Notes: generated by a model not told the origin, from the letters alone. 64,000 nucleotides of DNA from Ralstonia sp. NFACC01 (GCF_900115545.1 NZ_FOWV01000006.1:1-64000); one strand, 5' to 3'; shown: positions 1-9,180, counted from the stretch's first letter. Program-made: numbers and translations.

Positions 1-1020
1 GTGCTCGTCGAGATCAAGGCGACCGGCATCTGCCATACCGATTACTACACGCTCTCGGGCGCCGACCCGGAAGGCATCTTCCCGGCGATCCTCGGCCATG
101 AAGGCGCGGGCGTCGTGCTGGAGGTGGGCGCAGGTGTCACATCGTTGAAGGCCGGCGACCACGTGATTCCGCTTTACACACCGGAATGCCGCCAGTGCAA
201 GTTCTGCCTGTCGCGCAAGACGAACCTGTGTCAAGCCATTCGCGCCACGCAGGGCAAGGGCCTGATGCCGGATGGCACGTCGCGTTTCTCGCTCGACGGC
301 AAGCCGCTGTTCCACTACATGGGCACGTCCACGTTTGCCAATCACATCGTGGTGCCGGAGATTGCACTGGCAAAGATCCGCCCCGATGCGCCGTTCGACA
401 AGGTCTGCTACATCGGCTGCGGCGTTACCACGGGCGTGGGCGCGGTGGTCTACACGGCCAAAGTGGAAGCCGGCGCCAACGTGGTCGTGTTCGGCCTGGG
501 CGGCATCGGGCTGAACGTGATCCAGGGCGCGAAGATGGTGGGTGCAGACAAGATCATCGGCGTGGATCTGAACCCCGCACGTGAAGCCATGGCACGCAAA
601 TTCGGCATGACGCACTTCATCAACCCGAATGATGTGGACAACGTGGTCGACCACATCATCCAGCTCACCGACGGCGGCGCGGATTACTCGTTCGAATGCA
701 TCGGCAACACGAAGGTCATGCGTCAGGCGCTGGAGTGCTGCCACAAGGGCTGGGGCCAATCGATCATCATCGGCGTGGCCGAGGCGGGCGCGGAGATCAG
801 CACGCGCCCGTTCCAGCTCGTGACGGGTCGTGAGTGGAAGGGTTCCGCCTTCGGTGGCGCACGTGGCCGCACGGACGTGCCGAAGATCGTCGACTGGTAC
901 ATGGAAGGCAAGCTCAACATCGACGACCTCATCACGCACACGCTGCCGCTGGAGCGCATCAACGAGGGCTTCGAGCTGATGAAGCGCGGTGAGTCGATCC
1001 GTTCGGTCGTGCTGTATTGA
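1..1020 (+). CDS. frmA: S-(hydroxymethyl)glutathione dehydrogenase / class III alcohol dehydrogenase (5' end cut by window)
   Basis: Zinc-dependent dehydrogenase that oxidises S-hydroxymethylglutathione to S-formylglutathione with NAD, the first enzymatic step of glutathione-dependent formaldehyde detoxification. The visible 339 residues begin just before the catalytic-zinc region (GICHTDYY, then GHEGAG). They continue with the four-cysteine structural zinc loop (CRQCKFC...NLC) and the NAD-binding GLGGIGLNV turn. The family is about 368 residues long, so roughly 30 N-terminal residues lie outside the window, and the GTG at base 1 is an internal Val codon, not a start. The next gene, fghA, begins 22 bases after the stop and performs the following reaction, so the two form an operon. 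Confidence 0.95.
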   Translation: MLVEIKATGICHTDYYTLSGADPEGIFPAILGHEGAGVVLEVGAGVTSLKAGDHVIPLYTPECRQCKFCLSRKTNLCQAIRATQGKGLMPDGTSRFSLDGKPLFHYMGTSTFANHIVVPEIALAKIRPDAPFDKVCYIGCGVTTGVGAVVYTAKVEAGANVVVFGLGGIGLNVIQGAKMVGADKIIGVDLNPAREAMARKFGMTHFINPNDVDNVVDHIIQLTDGGADYSFECIGNTKVMRQALECCHKGWGQSIIIGVAEAGAEISTRPFQLVTGREWKGSAFGGARGRTDVPKIVDWYMEGKLNIDDLITHTLPLERINEGFELMKRGESIRSVVLY

Positions 1021-1042
1021 ATCTCGAGGATGGAGCCACGCA

Positions 1043-1906
1043 ATGACGATCCCGGTACCGGCACTTGAACTGCTTTCCGAGCATGCCTGCTTTGGTGGCG
1101 TGCAGCGTTTCTATCGGCATGCCTCGACGGCGATCGGGCTGCCGATGCGCTTCTCGGTCTACCTGCCGCCGCAGGCGTTGGAAGGCACGCGCTGCCCCGC
1201 GCTGTTCTATCTGGCGGGTCTGACGTGCACGGAAGAGACGTTTGCCATCAAGGCCGGTGCGCAACGTGTGGCAGCACGCGAAGGCCTCATCCTCATCGCG
1301 CCCGACACCAGCCCTCGCGACGCGAACATCCCCGGTGAAACCGACAGCTGGGATTTCGGCATCGCCGCCGGCTTCTACCTGGACGCCACGCAGGCGCCGT
1401 GGCGCGAGCACTACCGCATGGAAAGCTACATTGCCGACGAGCTGCACCACATCGCCCGCGTGGCTTTTCCGGTGGCGCCGGGGCGCATCGGCATCTTCGG
1501 GCATTCGATGGGCGGCCACGGCGCGTTGACGCTGGCCTTGCGTCATCGGGAACGCTTTGCTTCGGTCTCCGCGTTTGCGCCCATCGCGCATCCGTCGGTG
1601 TGCCCGTGGGGCATCAAGGCGTTCACCGGGTATCTCGGGGACGATCGCACCGCCTGGGTAGCGCACGACGCCACGGAGTTGATGCGGCAGGCGTCTTGCC
1701 CGTTCCCGGGCGGCATCCTGGTCGATCAGGGCGAGGCCGACAAATTTCTGGCAGAGCAGCTGTACCCGGATGACTTTGCCGCCGCGTGCGCTGCAGCCGG
1801 GCAGCCGGTACAACTGCGCCGCCACCCGGGCTACGACCACGGCTACTACTTCATCGAGACCTTCATCGAAGACCACCTGCTGCATCACGCAGCACAACTG
1901 CGTTAG
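1043..1906 (+). CDS. fghA: S-formylglutathione hydrolase
   Basis: Cytoplasmic serine hydrolase of the esterase D family. It hydrolyses S-formylglutathione, the FrmA product, to formate and glutathione. It is 287 residues, the usual family length. The nucleophile elbow GHSMGGHG places the catalytic Ser near residue 155; the Asp lies in the DQGEADKF region and the His in the C-terminal GYDHGYYF segment. The ATG at 1043 is chosen because homologues start with a short lead into ALELLSEHACFGG and a GA-rich stretch (GAGGATGGAG) precedes it; an in-frame extension to 989 would run back into frmA. Transcribed with frmA. Confidence 0.95.
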   Translation: MTIPVPALELLSEHACFGGVQRFYRHASTAIGLPMRFSVYLPPQALEGTRCPALFYLAGLTCTEETFAIKAGAQRVAAREGLILIAPDTSPRDANIPGETDSWDFGIAAGFYLDATQAPWREHYRMESYIADELHHIARVAFPVAPGRIGIFGHSMGGHGALTLALRHRERFASVSAFAPIAHPSVCPWGIKAFTGYLGDDRTAWVAHDATELMRQASCPFPGGILVDQGEADKFLAEQLYPDDFAAACAAAGQPVQLRRHPGYDHGYYFIETFIEDHLLHHAAQLR

Positions 1907-1929
1907 CAGCAGGTAAATGCGGGGCCAGG

Positions 1930-2415
1930 CTAGCGGCTGCCGCCACCGGCACTGCCGCCCGCCGCCCCACCGGCGCCTCCGGTACCGGCACCAGCGCCCC
2001 CCGAACCCGCAGCACCACCGCCACTACCGCCGCCCGGCGCCCCCATCGACCCGCCCGTGCCTGGTGCGCCTACACCCACTCCACCCGAGCCGCCGCCGGT
2101 TGCACTGCCGGTTGAATCGTTGGCACTGCCGCCATAGCCACCGCTCGAACCCGAGCGCATATTGCCGGCCCGCCCTTGCTTGCCGGTGGCGTTGCGGTTG
2201 CGGGTGGCATCCCGACCGCCGTTGGCCGAACTGCCGTTGACAGCGGTACCCCCCGTGCCCGTTGCAGTTGTGCCGGTGTCGGTACCACCCGCCGGAGACA
2301 TGCTGCTGCCAGCCGTGCTGTTGGATTGGGCTGCCCCCGTTTGGGCATACGCCGCTGCGGTACCGCCCGCCAACGCCAACGCGATGACTAGAGAAGATGC
2401 ACGGAGATACGTCAT
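1930..2415 (-). CDS. Gly/Ser-rich exported protein, function unknown
   Basis: 161 residues, starting at an ATG preceded by a strong AAAGGAG ribosome-binding site. Residues 1-25 form a typical signal peptide (hydrophobic ALALAGG core, likely cleavage after AYAQ). The mature part is low-complexity: an N-terminal half rich in Gly, Ser, Thr and Asn, then a C-terminal third of almost only Gly, Ala and Ser. No catalytic motif is visible. A longer reading from 2535 is possible but would bury the signal peptide. It is convergent with fghA and divergent from the pqi operon. It could be a surface or periplasmic structural or stress protein, but the function is unknown. Confidence 0.7.
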   Translation of the reverse strand: MTYLRASSLVIALALAGGTAAAYAQTGAAQSNSTAGSSMSPAGGTDTGTTATGTGGTAVNGSSANGGRDATRNRNATGKQGRAGNMRSGSSGGYGGSANDSTGSATGGGSGGVGVGAPGTGGSMGAPGGGSGGGAAGSGGAGAGTGGAGGAAGGSAGGGSR

Positions 2416-2577
2416 GAAATGCTCCTTTGAGATTGGGAATGTGCCCTTCCACGTCAGCAAGGCCCGTTCCGCCGTCACGCCATGCAATATCGAGTGTGCC
2501 GATTGGCGGGATATTTGCTTGTGACCGTGCGTCAAAATGAGGAAGCCCGCACTCAGCTATACATTCAACGGTGTATG

Positions 2578-2583
2578 TATAAT
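2578..2583 (+). promoter_or_regulatory. Candidate -10 box of the pqi operon
   Basis: A perfect TATAAT lies 83 bases upstream of the first pqiA start. No good -35 hexamer is seen at 16-18 bases, so an activator or a weak -35 would be needed. Predicted by eye only. Confidence 0.35.
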
Positions 2584-2666
2584 CGCCTGCCCCACTGTCG
2601 GTGCGCCGCCGCATGCGTCTGCAACGCTGCCGGCCCACCTTCAGCCCGACGATGGAGCTGTAAACC

Positions 2667-3431
2667 GTGAAACTCCCCTTCCCGCTGCCCCCGTCATGGC
2701 GTGCAGCGGGCGACACCCCCGACGCCAAGGCCGCCCCGGTCGCGCAGCCCCTTCCTGGCGATCCAGATGCCTGGATCGCATGCGAGCACTGCGACACCCT
2801 GCATCGCCACGAAGTCATTGCATTGGATGAAGAAGCGCATTGCACGCGCTGCGGCGTCAAGCTGTACCGCAACCAGAGCGAGCGGCTCTCGGTACTGCTG
2901 CCGCTGGTGCTTACGGGCCTCATCGTCTACATCGTCGCCAACATCTTCCCGATTGCCGAGATGAACGGCGGCGGCAACCGGCACGCCACCACGCTGTGGG
3001 GCGCCATCGTGGCGCTGTACGACTACGACATGCTCTTCGCTGCCGTACTGGTGGCACTCACCACGGTCTTCTTCCCGCTGATGTACATGTCAGTGCTGGC
3101 GCCGCTGCTCATTGCGCGATTGCGTGGGCGGCAGCATCCGGCCGCGGCGCTGGTGCTGCGCACCGCAGCGCTGATCCGCCCGTGGGCGATGGTCGAGATC
3201 TTCATGCTGGGCGTAGTGGTGGCGCTCATCAAAGTGGCGCGCATGGTGTCGCTTGAAGCCGATGCGGGCTTGTGGGCGTTTGCCGCGCTCACCGTGTTCC
3301 TGACTGTGGCGTTGTCGATCGACCTGCGACCGTTCTGGCGCGAGATTGGGTTGACGCTGCCACCGGGTTCGGAAGTCGACGCCCCCACCGGCATGGACGC
3401 CGCCGCCCGCCCCGGCGAGGACCGCCCATGA
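2667..3431 (+). CDS. pqiA: PqiA-family inner-membrane protein (first copy)
   Basis: 254-residue integral membrane protein with one PqiA domain. Two CxxC pairs (Cys39/42 and Cys59/62) form a rubredoxin-like metal site before about four membrane segments that start near residue 73. Canonical E. coli PqiA carries two such domains in one chain; here they are split over two adjacent genes. PqiA proteins work with MCE-domain PqiB and lipoprotein PqiC in moving lipids across the periplasm. The start is a GTG with a GGAGC site upstream. The stop overlaps the next start by ATGA, implying translational coupling. Confidence 0.88.
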   Translation: MKLPFPLPPSWRAAGDTPDAKAAPVAQPLPGDPDAWIACEHCDTLHRHEVIALDEEAHCTRCGVKLYRNQSERLSVLLPLVLTGLIVYIVANIFPIAEMNGGGNRHATTLWGAIVALYDYDMLFAAVLVALTTVFFPLMYMSVLAPLLIARLRGRQHPAAALVLRTAALIRPWAMVEIFMLGVVVALIKVARMVSLEADAGLWAFAALTVFLTVALSIDLRPFWREIGLTLPPGSEVDAPTGMDAAARPGEDRP

Positions 3432-4165
3432 ACAGCGTCACCACCCCTGCACCGGCCCAGCCGGCTCAAGAGGCTCGCCCGCTGCGGGCCGCCGCACAAG
3501 GCCTGGTGACATGCGAGCGCTGCGGCCTGCTGGCGCGCATGCCCCACGCGTCGGCCGCCACCCAAGCGGTGCTCACGCACGAAGACGCACCTGACGAGAC
3601 CATCGCAGCGCCGGTCTGCCCGCGCTGCATGTCGCCCATGCACGTGCGCAAGCCCGACAGCCTGGCGCGCTGCTGGGCACTCCTGCTTGCGGCTGCCGCC
3701 ATGTACCTGCCCGCCAACCTGCTGCCCGTGATGATTACCGACACCCTGCTCGGCACGCAGCAGGACACCATCATGAGCGGGATCGTCTATCTCTGGACGT
3801 CAGGCTCGTGGCACCTGGCCATCATCGTGTTCATCGCAAGCTTTCTGGTGCCGTTGGCCAAGCTCGGCATCCTGGCGGTGCTGTGCCTCTCGGTGCAGCA
3901 ACGCTGGCGCTGGAATCCGCGACTGCGCACGCGCCTGTATGCGCTGGTCGAGATCATCGGCCGGTGGTCGATGCTCGATGTGTTTGTGGTGACGCTGCTC
4001 GCAGGGCTTGTGCATCTGTCGACGCTGGCCATCATCAAACCCGGCCCTGGTGTCGGCCCTTTTGCCGCCGTGGTGGTGCTGACCATGTTCGCCGCCCGCT
4101 GTTTTGATCCCCGCCTGATCTGGGACGTCATCGACGAGCCCGATCCCGAAGAGACCGATGTATGA
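3428..4165 (+). CDS. pqiA: PqiA-family inner-membrane protein (second copy)
   Basis: 245 residues. The start is the ATG that overlaps the previous stop (ATGA); the in-frame extension upstream is only read-through of the first gene. It carries the second half of the usual two-domain PqiA: CxxC pairs at Cys29/32 and Cys64/67, then about four hydrophobic segments (for example MYLPANLLPVMI and the following helices). It probably pairs with the first copy to make the complete inner-membrane component. The stop again overlaps the next gene by ATGA, so stoichiometric synthesis with PqiB is likely. Confidence 0.88.
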   Translation: MNSVTTPAPAQPAQEARPLRAAAQGLVTCERCGLLARMPHASAATQAVLTHEDAPDETIAAPVCPRCMSPMHVRKPDSLARCWALLLAAAAMYLPANLLPVMITDTLLGTQQDTIMSGIVYLWTSGSWHLAIIVFIASFLVPLAKLGILAVLCLSVQQRWRWNPRLRTRLYALVEIIGRWSMLDVFVVTLLAGLVHLSTLAIIKPGPGVGPFAAVVVLTMFAARCFDPRLIWDVIDEPDPEETDV

Positions 4166-5805
4166 CCGACCCCGTCGATAACGAAAACATTCCCGCGCCG
4201 CGCCGCACGAAGCGCAAGCGCTGGCTGCCCTCACTGATCTGGCTGGTGCCGATCGTAGCGCTGATGGTGGGCGCCACGCTCATGGCGCGCGTGATCCTGG
4301 CGCGCGGCGCGCAAGTGACCGTTACATTCAGCTCGGCCGAGGGCATCGAAGCAGGCAAGACGCGCGTGAAGTTCAAGAGTGTCGATATTGGCGTGGTCAA
4401 GGCAGTGGGCCTCACCGACGACCGGTCGGGTGCCGTGGTACTGATCGAACTCACCCATGACGGCAAGGCGTTCGCCGCGTCGGATACGCGCTTCTGGGTG
4501 GTGCGCCCGCGCGTTGCAGCCGGCAGCATCTCGGGGCTCGGCACGCTGCTCTCCGGGGCGTACATCGGCGTGGATGGCGGCCGCTCGCAGGAGAAGAAAT
4601 CCAGCTTCAAAGGCCTCGACACACCGCCGGCGATCTCCGCTGATGCACCCGGCAAGCAGTTCACCCTGCACGCGCCCGACCTGGGCTCGCTCGATATCGG
4701 TGCGCCGGTGTATTTCCGCCGCGTGCGCGTGGGCCAGGTCACCGCGTATGACATCGACACCGACGGCAAGGGCGTGACGTTGCACATCTTCGTCAACGCG
4801 CCGTTCGACAAGTTTGTGGCACGCGGCACGCGGTTCTGGAATGCCAGCGGCATCGACCTGAAGCTCGACGCCAGCGGGTTGAAGGTCGATACGCAATCGC
4901 TGCTGACCGTGGCGCTTGGCGGCATCGCGTTCCAGACGCCCGAAGAAGCCGATCACCAGCCGGCCGCCTCCGACGCCGAGTTCCAGCTCGTGCGCAACGA
5001 AACCGCGGCGCTGAAGGACCCGGAACACCTCTCGCAGACCGTGGTGATGTACTTCCACCGCTCGCTGCGGGGCCTCAACGTGGGCGCACCGGTGGAGTTC
5101 AAGGGCATCAACGTGGGCGAGATCAAGTCGATCGGCATCCACTACAGCAAGAAGCGCCACGAGTTCGTGCTGCCCGTGACGGCCACGCTGTACCCCACGC
5201 GCTTCGGCATGGACATCCGCGACGACAACCCGCAGCACGCCGCCGAAGACGTCCGCACGCAGTTCGACGTGCTGGTGAAGAATGGCATGCGCGCACAGTT
5301 GAAGAGCGCGAGCCTGCTGACGGGCCAGCAGTTCGTGAATCTCGACTTCATCGACGCGGCCGAACGCGACAAGACCCCGCCGCGCTTCGGCATGCGCGAT
5401 CGTGACGGCGCGTATGTGTTCCCGACCGCAGACAATCCCACCGACGACATCGAGGCGCAGATCGCCGGCATCGTCAAGAAGCTCAACAAGGTACCGTTCG
5501 AGCAGATCGGACAGGATGTCCACCGCACGCTGACGACGCTCGACGCCACGCTCAAGCAGACCGAGCAACTGGCCAAGACGGTCAACAGCGACCTCGCCCC
5601 GCAGATGAAGGAAACGCTGGCCGAGGCGCGCCGCACGCTCGATTCTGCGCGCCAGGTCTTCTCCGACGATGCCCCGCTGCAACGCAACGCGCGCGACACG
5701 CTGGAACAAGTGGCCAAGGCCGCCGCGTCCGTGCGCGTGCTGACCGATTATCTGGACCGCCACCCGGAAGCGCTGATCCGCGGCAAGGCAAAGGACGCGC
5801 AATGA
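4162..5805 (+). CDS. pqiB: PqiB-type MCE-domain lipid-transport protein
   Basis: 547 residues. A basic N-terminus is followed by one membrane anchor (about residues 22-46) and three MCE/MlaD domains (about 50-140, 165-225 and 290-390). The C-terminal part is rich in heptad-like Leu/Thr patterns, consistent with the helical needle of PqiB. In E. coli PqiB forms a periplasm-spanning hexameric tube for lipids, with PqiA in the inner membrane and PqiC at the outer membrane. The same three components are adjacent here with overlapping stop/start codons on both sides. Confidence 0.93.
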   Translation: MTDPVDNENIPAPRRTKRKRWLPSLIWLVPIVALMVGATLMARVILARGAQVTVTFSSAEGIEAGKTRVKFKSVDIGVVKAVGLTDDRSGAVVLIELTHDGKAFAASDTRFWVVRPRVAAGSISGLGTLLSGAYIGVDGGRSQEKKSSFKGLDTPPAISADAPGKQFTLHAPDLGSLDIGAPVYFRRVRVGQVTAYDIDTDGKGVTLHIFVNAPFDKFVARGTRFWNASGIDLKLDASGLKVDTQSLLTVALGGIAFQTPEEADHQPAASDAEFQLVRNETAALKDPEHLSQTVVMYFHRSLRGLNVGAPVEFKGINVGEIKSIGIHYSKKRHEFVLPVTATLYPTRFGMDIRDDNPQHAAEDVRTQFDVLVKNGMRAQLKSASLLTGQQFVNLDFIDAAERDKTPPRFGMRDRDGAYVFPTADNPTDDIEAQIAGIVKKLNKVPFEQIGQDVHRTLTTLDATLKQTEQLAKTVNSDLAPQMKETLAEARRTLDSARQVFSDDAPLQRNARDTLEQVAKAAASVRVLTDYLDRHPEALIRGKAKDAQ

Positions 5806-6470
5806 TGCCGATGCAAACGACGATGCTGTCTTCTTCTCTTCGCCTGGCCGGCGCCGCTGCCGTGGCGCTGCTGGTTGGCGCGTGCGCTTCGCCCGAGCCG
5901 ACGTTGCATACGCTGTCAGTGCGCCCCGAAACAACGGATACCGGCCGTTTCCAGCGCGCCTTCCGCCTCTCGGGTGTGCGGGTACCCGATCGCCTGGACA
6001 AGCCGCAGATCGTGCTGCGTACGTCCGACAGCGAAGTGGTGGCGCTTGAGCAGCAACGCTGGGCCGCGCCGTTCGGTTCGGAACTGCGCGATGCGCTGTC
6101 TGCGAACCTGGCGACGACGCTGTCTGCGGTTGACGTGGGAAGTGCCGCCGCGCCGGCAGGCGTGCCGCTCTTCCGCATCGGCGCCGAAATGCGCAGCTAT
6201 GACGCGCGGCCCGGCCAGGGCGTGACGGCACTGGTGACGTGGCGCGTATCGCGCGATGCGGCCACCCAAGGCGCGAGCCCCGTCGCGCTCACCTGCCAGA
6301 CGACGCTGGCCATGCCCGTGAATGCGCAACCTGCCGGTACGGATGCGAACGCAGGCGTCAATGCGGTGGTGTCCTCCACGCAACGCCTCGTGCAGCAGTG
6401 GTCGCAACAGATTGCGCAGAGCGTGCAGGGTCTTGAATCGCCTTCCGCTGTGCCGGCGTGGTGCCGGTAG
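5802..6470 (+). CDS. pqiC: PqiC-type outer-membrane lipoprotein
   Basis: 222 residues beginning with a lipoprotein signal peptide whose lipobox LVGAC puts the lipidated Cys near residue 28. The rest fits the PqiC/YmbA (DUF330) family, with an ABC-type transport auxiliary lipoprotein fold. It is the last gene of the pqi operon; its ATG overlaps the pqiB stop. Expected role: docking of the PqiB tube at the outer membrane. The stop is 9 bases from the end of the convergent MocR gene, with no clear terminator between them. Confidence 0.9.
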   Translation: MMPMQTTMLSSSLRLAGAAAVALLVGACASPEPTLHTLSVRPETTDTGRFQRAFRLSGVRVPDRLDKPQIVLRTSDSEVVALEQQRWAAPFGSELRDALSANLATTLSAVDVGSAAAPAGVPLFRIGAEMRSYDARPGQGVTALVTWRVSRDAATQGASPVALTCQTTLAMPVNAQPAGTDANAGVNAVVSSTQRLVQQWSQQIAQSVQGLESPSAVPAWCR

Positions 6471-6479
6471 GTCGATCGA

Positions 6480-7943
6480 TCAGCGCTCGGCCAGTTCCTG
6501 CGTGAGCCGGCCGAGCGTGGCAAGCGCCGCTTCAAGGTTGGCCGAAGGCGGCAGCCCGAAGCAGATGCGGAAGTAATGATCGAAGCGGTTCAGGTTCGAG
6601 AACATTGTCCCCGGTGCAATCCGGATGCCCTGCGCCAGCGCCGCATCGAACAGTTCCACCGACGACACGTTGGCGGGCAGTTCCACCCACATCGCCAGCC
6701 CGCCCGAGGGCACCGACAACCGCGTGCCGGCGGGAAAGCATCCCGCAATCGATTCGGCCATGCGTTCGCGCTGCTCGCGCAACGTCTGGCGCAGCGTGCG
6801 CAGGTGCCGGTCATACGCCCCCGACGCGATAAAGCGCCCCGCCAGCACCTGCGACCACGAATCGTTAGGCCGCGACTGCGCAAACTTCAGCATCTGCACG
6901 CGGCCCTGCCAGCGGCCGGCCGCCATCCAGCCCAGGCGCAGGCCGGGTGCCAGCACCTTGCTCAATGACGCGCAATAGATGACGTTGCCTGTGCGGTCCC
7001 ACGCCTTGAGGGCCTTGAGCGGCGTGGGACTGTCGCCCAGTGCGCTGTAGGTATCGTCTTCAATGAGGGCGATGCGATTAGCGTCGCAAAAAGCCGCCAT
7101 CCGGCGCTTGGCCGAGTCCGGCATGATGCTGCCGAGCGGATTCTGCAGGTTGGGCACCACCACCACGGCGCGGATATTTCCATAGGCCTGCACCGCCATC
7201 TCCAGCGCTTCGAGCGACATGCCGGTGCGAGGGCTGGTAGGAATTTCCACCGCGCGCATGCCCAGGCTTTCCAGCACCTGCAGCAGCCCGTAGTAGGTGG
7301 GCGATTCCACTGCCACCGTATCGCCTGGCTGCGCCACCGCGCGCAGGGCCAGGTTCACCGCCTCGATACAGCCGTGGGTGACGATCACGTCGTCTGGGGC
7401 AACCCGCACGCCCATATCGAGCGCACGGCGCGCCACGGCCGTCTGCAATTCGGGATGGCCGTTTGGAATGACCGACTGCGTCAGCAGCAGCGGATACCGC
7501 CGCAGCACCTGCGAGGCAATCCGGTTGAGCGCCGCCGCCGGGTACAGCGCGGCCGCCCCGCTTGCCCCCGACAGATCGACGTGCACCGCGGCCTGCTGCC
7601 CACGCGCCACGATGGCCGACACGCGCGCATGCACGCCCACGTAGGCGGCAGGATCGGGCGTGGAGACTTCGGGCTCCTTGACCGGTGCGAGCAAGGCGCG
7701 GCGCGGCTGGCGCACGAAGTAGCCCGAGCGTTCGCGCGCCTCGAGCCAGCCTTCCGTCTCCAGATGCCGGCACACCTGCAGCGCAGTCGAGAGACTCACC
7801 GCGTGCGTGCGCATCAGCATGCGCACCGACGGCATGCGCTCACCCGGTGCCAGCACTCCGCTGCGGATCGCGCCAAGGTAATGATCGGCAAGCGTCCGGT
7901 ATAGCGGCTGCGCGGGCGGGGAAGTCAACTCGGTGACGGACAT
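6480..7943 (-). CDS. MocR-type transcriptional regulator (GntR wHTH plus class I aminotransferase fold)
   Basis: About 487 residues. Residues 12-80 form a GntR-type winged helix (GVLAPGERMPSVRML...). The rest is a fold-type I aminotransferase domain with an ASLSK motif whose Lys (near residue 329) would hold PLP, and an upstream NPLGS motif. MocR proteins usually use PLP or its adduct with an amino compound as the signal and bind direct repeats; such repeats lie just upstream (8008-8049). The ATG at 7943 is preferred because it matches the short N-termini of the family; an in-frame ATG at 7991 is the alternative. Divergent from a DUF2917 gene, its likely target. The ligand is not deducible. 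Confidence 0.88.
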   Translation of the reverse strand: MSVTELTSPPAQPLYRTLADHYLGAIRSGVLAPGERMPSVRMLMRTHAVSLSTALQVCRHLETEGWLEARERSGYFVRQPRRALLAPVKEPEVSTPDPAAYVGVHARVSAIVARGQQAAVHVDLSGASGAAALYPAAALNRIASQVLRRYPLLLTQSVIPNGHPELQTAVARRALDMGVRVAPDDVIVTHGCIEAVNLALRAVAQPGDTVAVESPTYYGLLQVLESLGMRAVEIPTSPRTGMSLEALEMAVQAYGNIRAVVVVPNLQNPLGSIMPDSAKRRMAAFCDANRIALIEDDTYSALGDSPTPLKALKAWDRTGNVIYCASLSKVLAPGLRLGWMAAGRWQGRVQMLKFAQSRPNDSWSQVLAGRFIASGAYDRHLRTLRQTLREQRERMAESIAGCFPAGTRLSVPSGGLAMWVELPANVSSVELFDAALAQGIRIAPGTMFSNLNRFDHYFRICFGLPPSANLEAALATLGRLTQELAER

Positions 7944-8007
7944 GGCGGCGAGGGGGCGGCGACAGGCGGCAAGGAGGGTCCAGCACATCATGCCGGCAAG
8001 ACCGCCA

Positions 8008-8049
8008 CCGCAACAGATACAGACAACGTCAAACTGTACCGCAACAGAT
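8008..8049. promoter_or_regulatory. Candidate MocR operator: 11-bp direct repeat
   Basis: CCGCAACAGAT occurs at 8008-8018 and, without mismatch, at 8039-8049. The offset is 31 bases, close to three helical turns, so both copies face the same side of the DNA. Direct repeats in the divergent promoter region are the usual binding pattern of MocR regulators such as GabR and PdxR. Inferred from sequence only. Confidence 0.5.
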
Positions 8050-8147
8050 TGTCACAAGGCACGGCTGTTGCCCCGCACTTTGCCGGTTCTGTCTCTATTG
8101 AGAGTAGGGTCGTGTGCCTACGCTGGAGCCATGTTCAGGAGATCGAC

Positions 8148-8489
8148 ATGACTGCAACGACACCCGCATCCGAACCAGAAAGGCTGACGCTTCGCCCCGG
8201 ACAAGCCGGCCTGCACTGGCTCCCCGCTGGAGCCACACTAGTAGCACTGGAGGGCAGCTTGCACCTGACACCTCCATCGCGCTCAATTGCAACAGCGCGG
8301 CACACCCTTGGCACCGGCCACGCGCATGTTGTGGAAACGTCCGGGTGGTGGCACCTGCATGCCGACAGGCACAACGGCGCGCATGTGCACATCGTGGCTG
8401 TGGCCGCTGGCACACGACGCCCGGCACGGCCGGCGATATGGCGTTGGCTTGCGAACGTCATTCAGCCGCGCCAGACCTTTCGCGGCTGA
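8148..8489 (+). CDS. DUF2917-like small protein
   Basis: 113 residues, starting at an ATG with CAGGAG upstream. The pattern (LTLRPGQAGLHWLPAGATLVALEGSLHL, with a His/Trp-rich middle WWHLHADRH) suggests a small cupin-like beta-barrel of the DUF2917 family found in Burkholderiales. No catalytic residues are recognised. It is divergent from the MocR regulator across a 204-base region with a direct repeat, so it is probably the regulated target. Convergent with the small gene ending at 8507. Confidence 0.7.
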   Translation: MTATTPASEPERLTLRPGQAGLHWLPAGATLVALEGSLHLTPPSRSIATARHTLGTGHAHVVETSGWWHLHADRHNGAHVHIVAVAAGTRRPARPAIWRWLANVIQPRQTFRG

Positions 8490-8506
8490 AATGACGATGT
8501 GACGTG

Positions 8507-8707
8507 TTACCGCCGCGCGTCTGGCTTGTCCCGAGGCACGTCGGGGCATTTCCCGTCGTCCGACCGGATAGACGCGTTTTCGAAATCACCCGGGTCTTCC
8601 TCGCCTACGCCGCTTTCACTTGGGATGGCCGGCGCCACGGGCCGAGCGGTGTCGCCCGCAGGCGCTCTGGCTTTGTCATCGCCACGAGGCTTCTGGGTGG
8701 CGGTCAT
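8507..8707 (-). CDS. Small acidic/hydrophilic protein, function unknown
   Basis: 66 residues, highly hydrophilic and Pro/Asp/Arg-rich, with no hydrophobic core, so probably disordered. Its ATG overlaps the stop of the upstream gene (ATGA), the usual sign of translational coupling, and a GGAAG sequence precedes it. No family is recognised. The coupling and absence of rare features support it as a real gene, but its short length and low complexity leave doubt. Confidence 0.5.
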   Translation of the reverse strand: MTATQKPRGDDKARAPAGDTARPVAPAIPSESGVGEEDPGDFENASIRSDDGKCPDVPRDKPDARR

Positions 8708-9009
8708 GGCTGCTTCCGACTGTTCTGATGCTGCCCCAGACGCTGCTGGTTCTGCGGCAATTGCCCTTCCTGTGCGGCGGCGCGGCCATCCTCGGCAGGC
8801 GCCTGCATCGGACGTTTCGCCGACCGGTCCGTGCCGTGCTGCATTGATGTGCGCTCGGCACGGTCGGATTCAGCGCGGTCCTTGGCGGCACCCCGTTCTT
8901 GCCGGGCTTGGTCGCTGCGCTCACCCTTCTTGCCTTCGCTCTTTCGTTCCCCCGCTTTTTCCGCCGCGTGGGCGGCGGGCTTGTGCGGTTGCTGTGCGTG
9001 TTGCTTCAT
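8704..9009 (-). CDS. Small Lys/Arg/Gln/Glu-rich disordered protein, function unknown
   Basis: 101 residues, read from an ATG preceded by a textbook AGGAGG site, which fixes the start although the open frame continues far upstream. Composition is strongly charged and Gln/Ala-rich (for example AEKAGERKSEGKKGERSDQ), without hydrophobic segments. It resembles stress-associated disordered small proteins of proteobacteria, but no family is recognised. It is followed without a gap by the 66-residue gene and is divergent from the acidic protein at 9181. Confidence 0.6.
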   Translation of the reverse strand: MKQHAQQPHKPAAHAAEKAGERKSEGKKGERSDQARQERGAAKDRAESDRAERTSMQHGTDRSAKRPMQAPAEDGRAAAQEGQLPQNQQRLGQHQNSRKQP

Positions 9010-9180
9010 CGTCAGCCTCCTGGTTCGGTTTACGGACGAATCGCCCGTGCGAATTGCGTCGCAACCTGCGTGCCGCCGCACCAGTGCGCAGGCGAACGCC
9101 TGCGGCGCCCGGCGCAGGTATCCACCTTGCTGCACGTGCAGTGTCGCGCGTTGGCGCACAAGCACGCATGGAGAAACCAC

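Noticed and set aside
4231-6231. 666-residue frame opposite pqiB/pqiC
   Set aside because: Antisense shadow of recognised genes.
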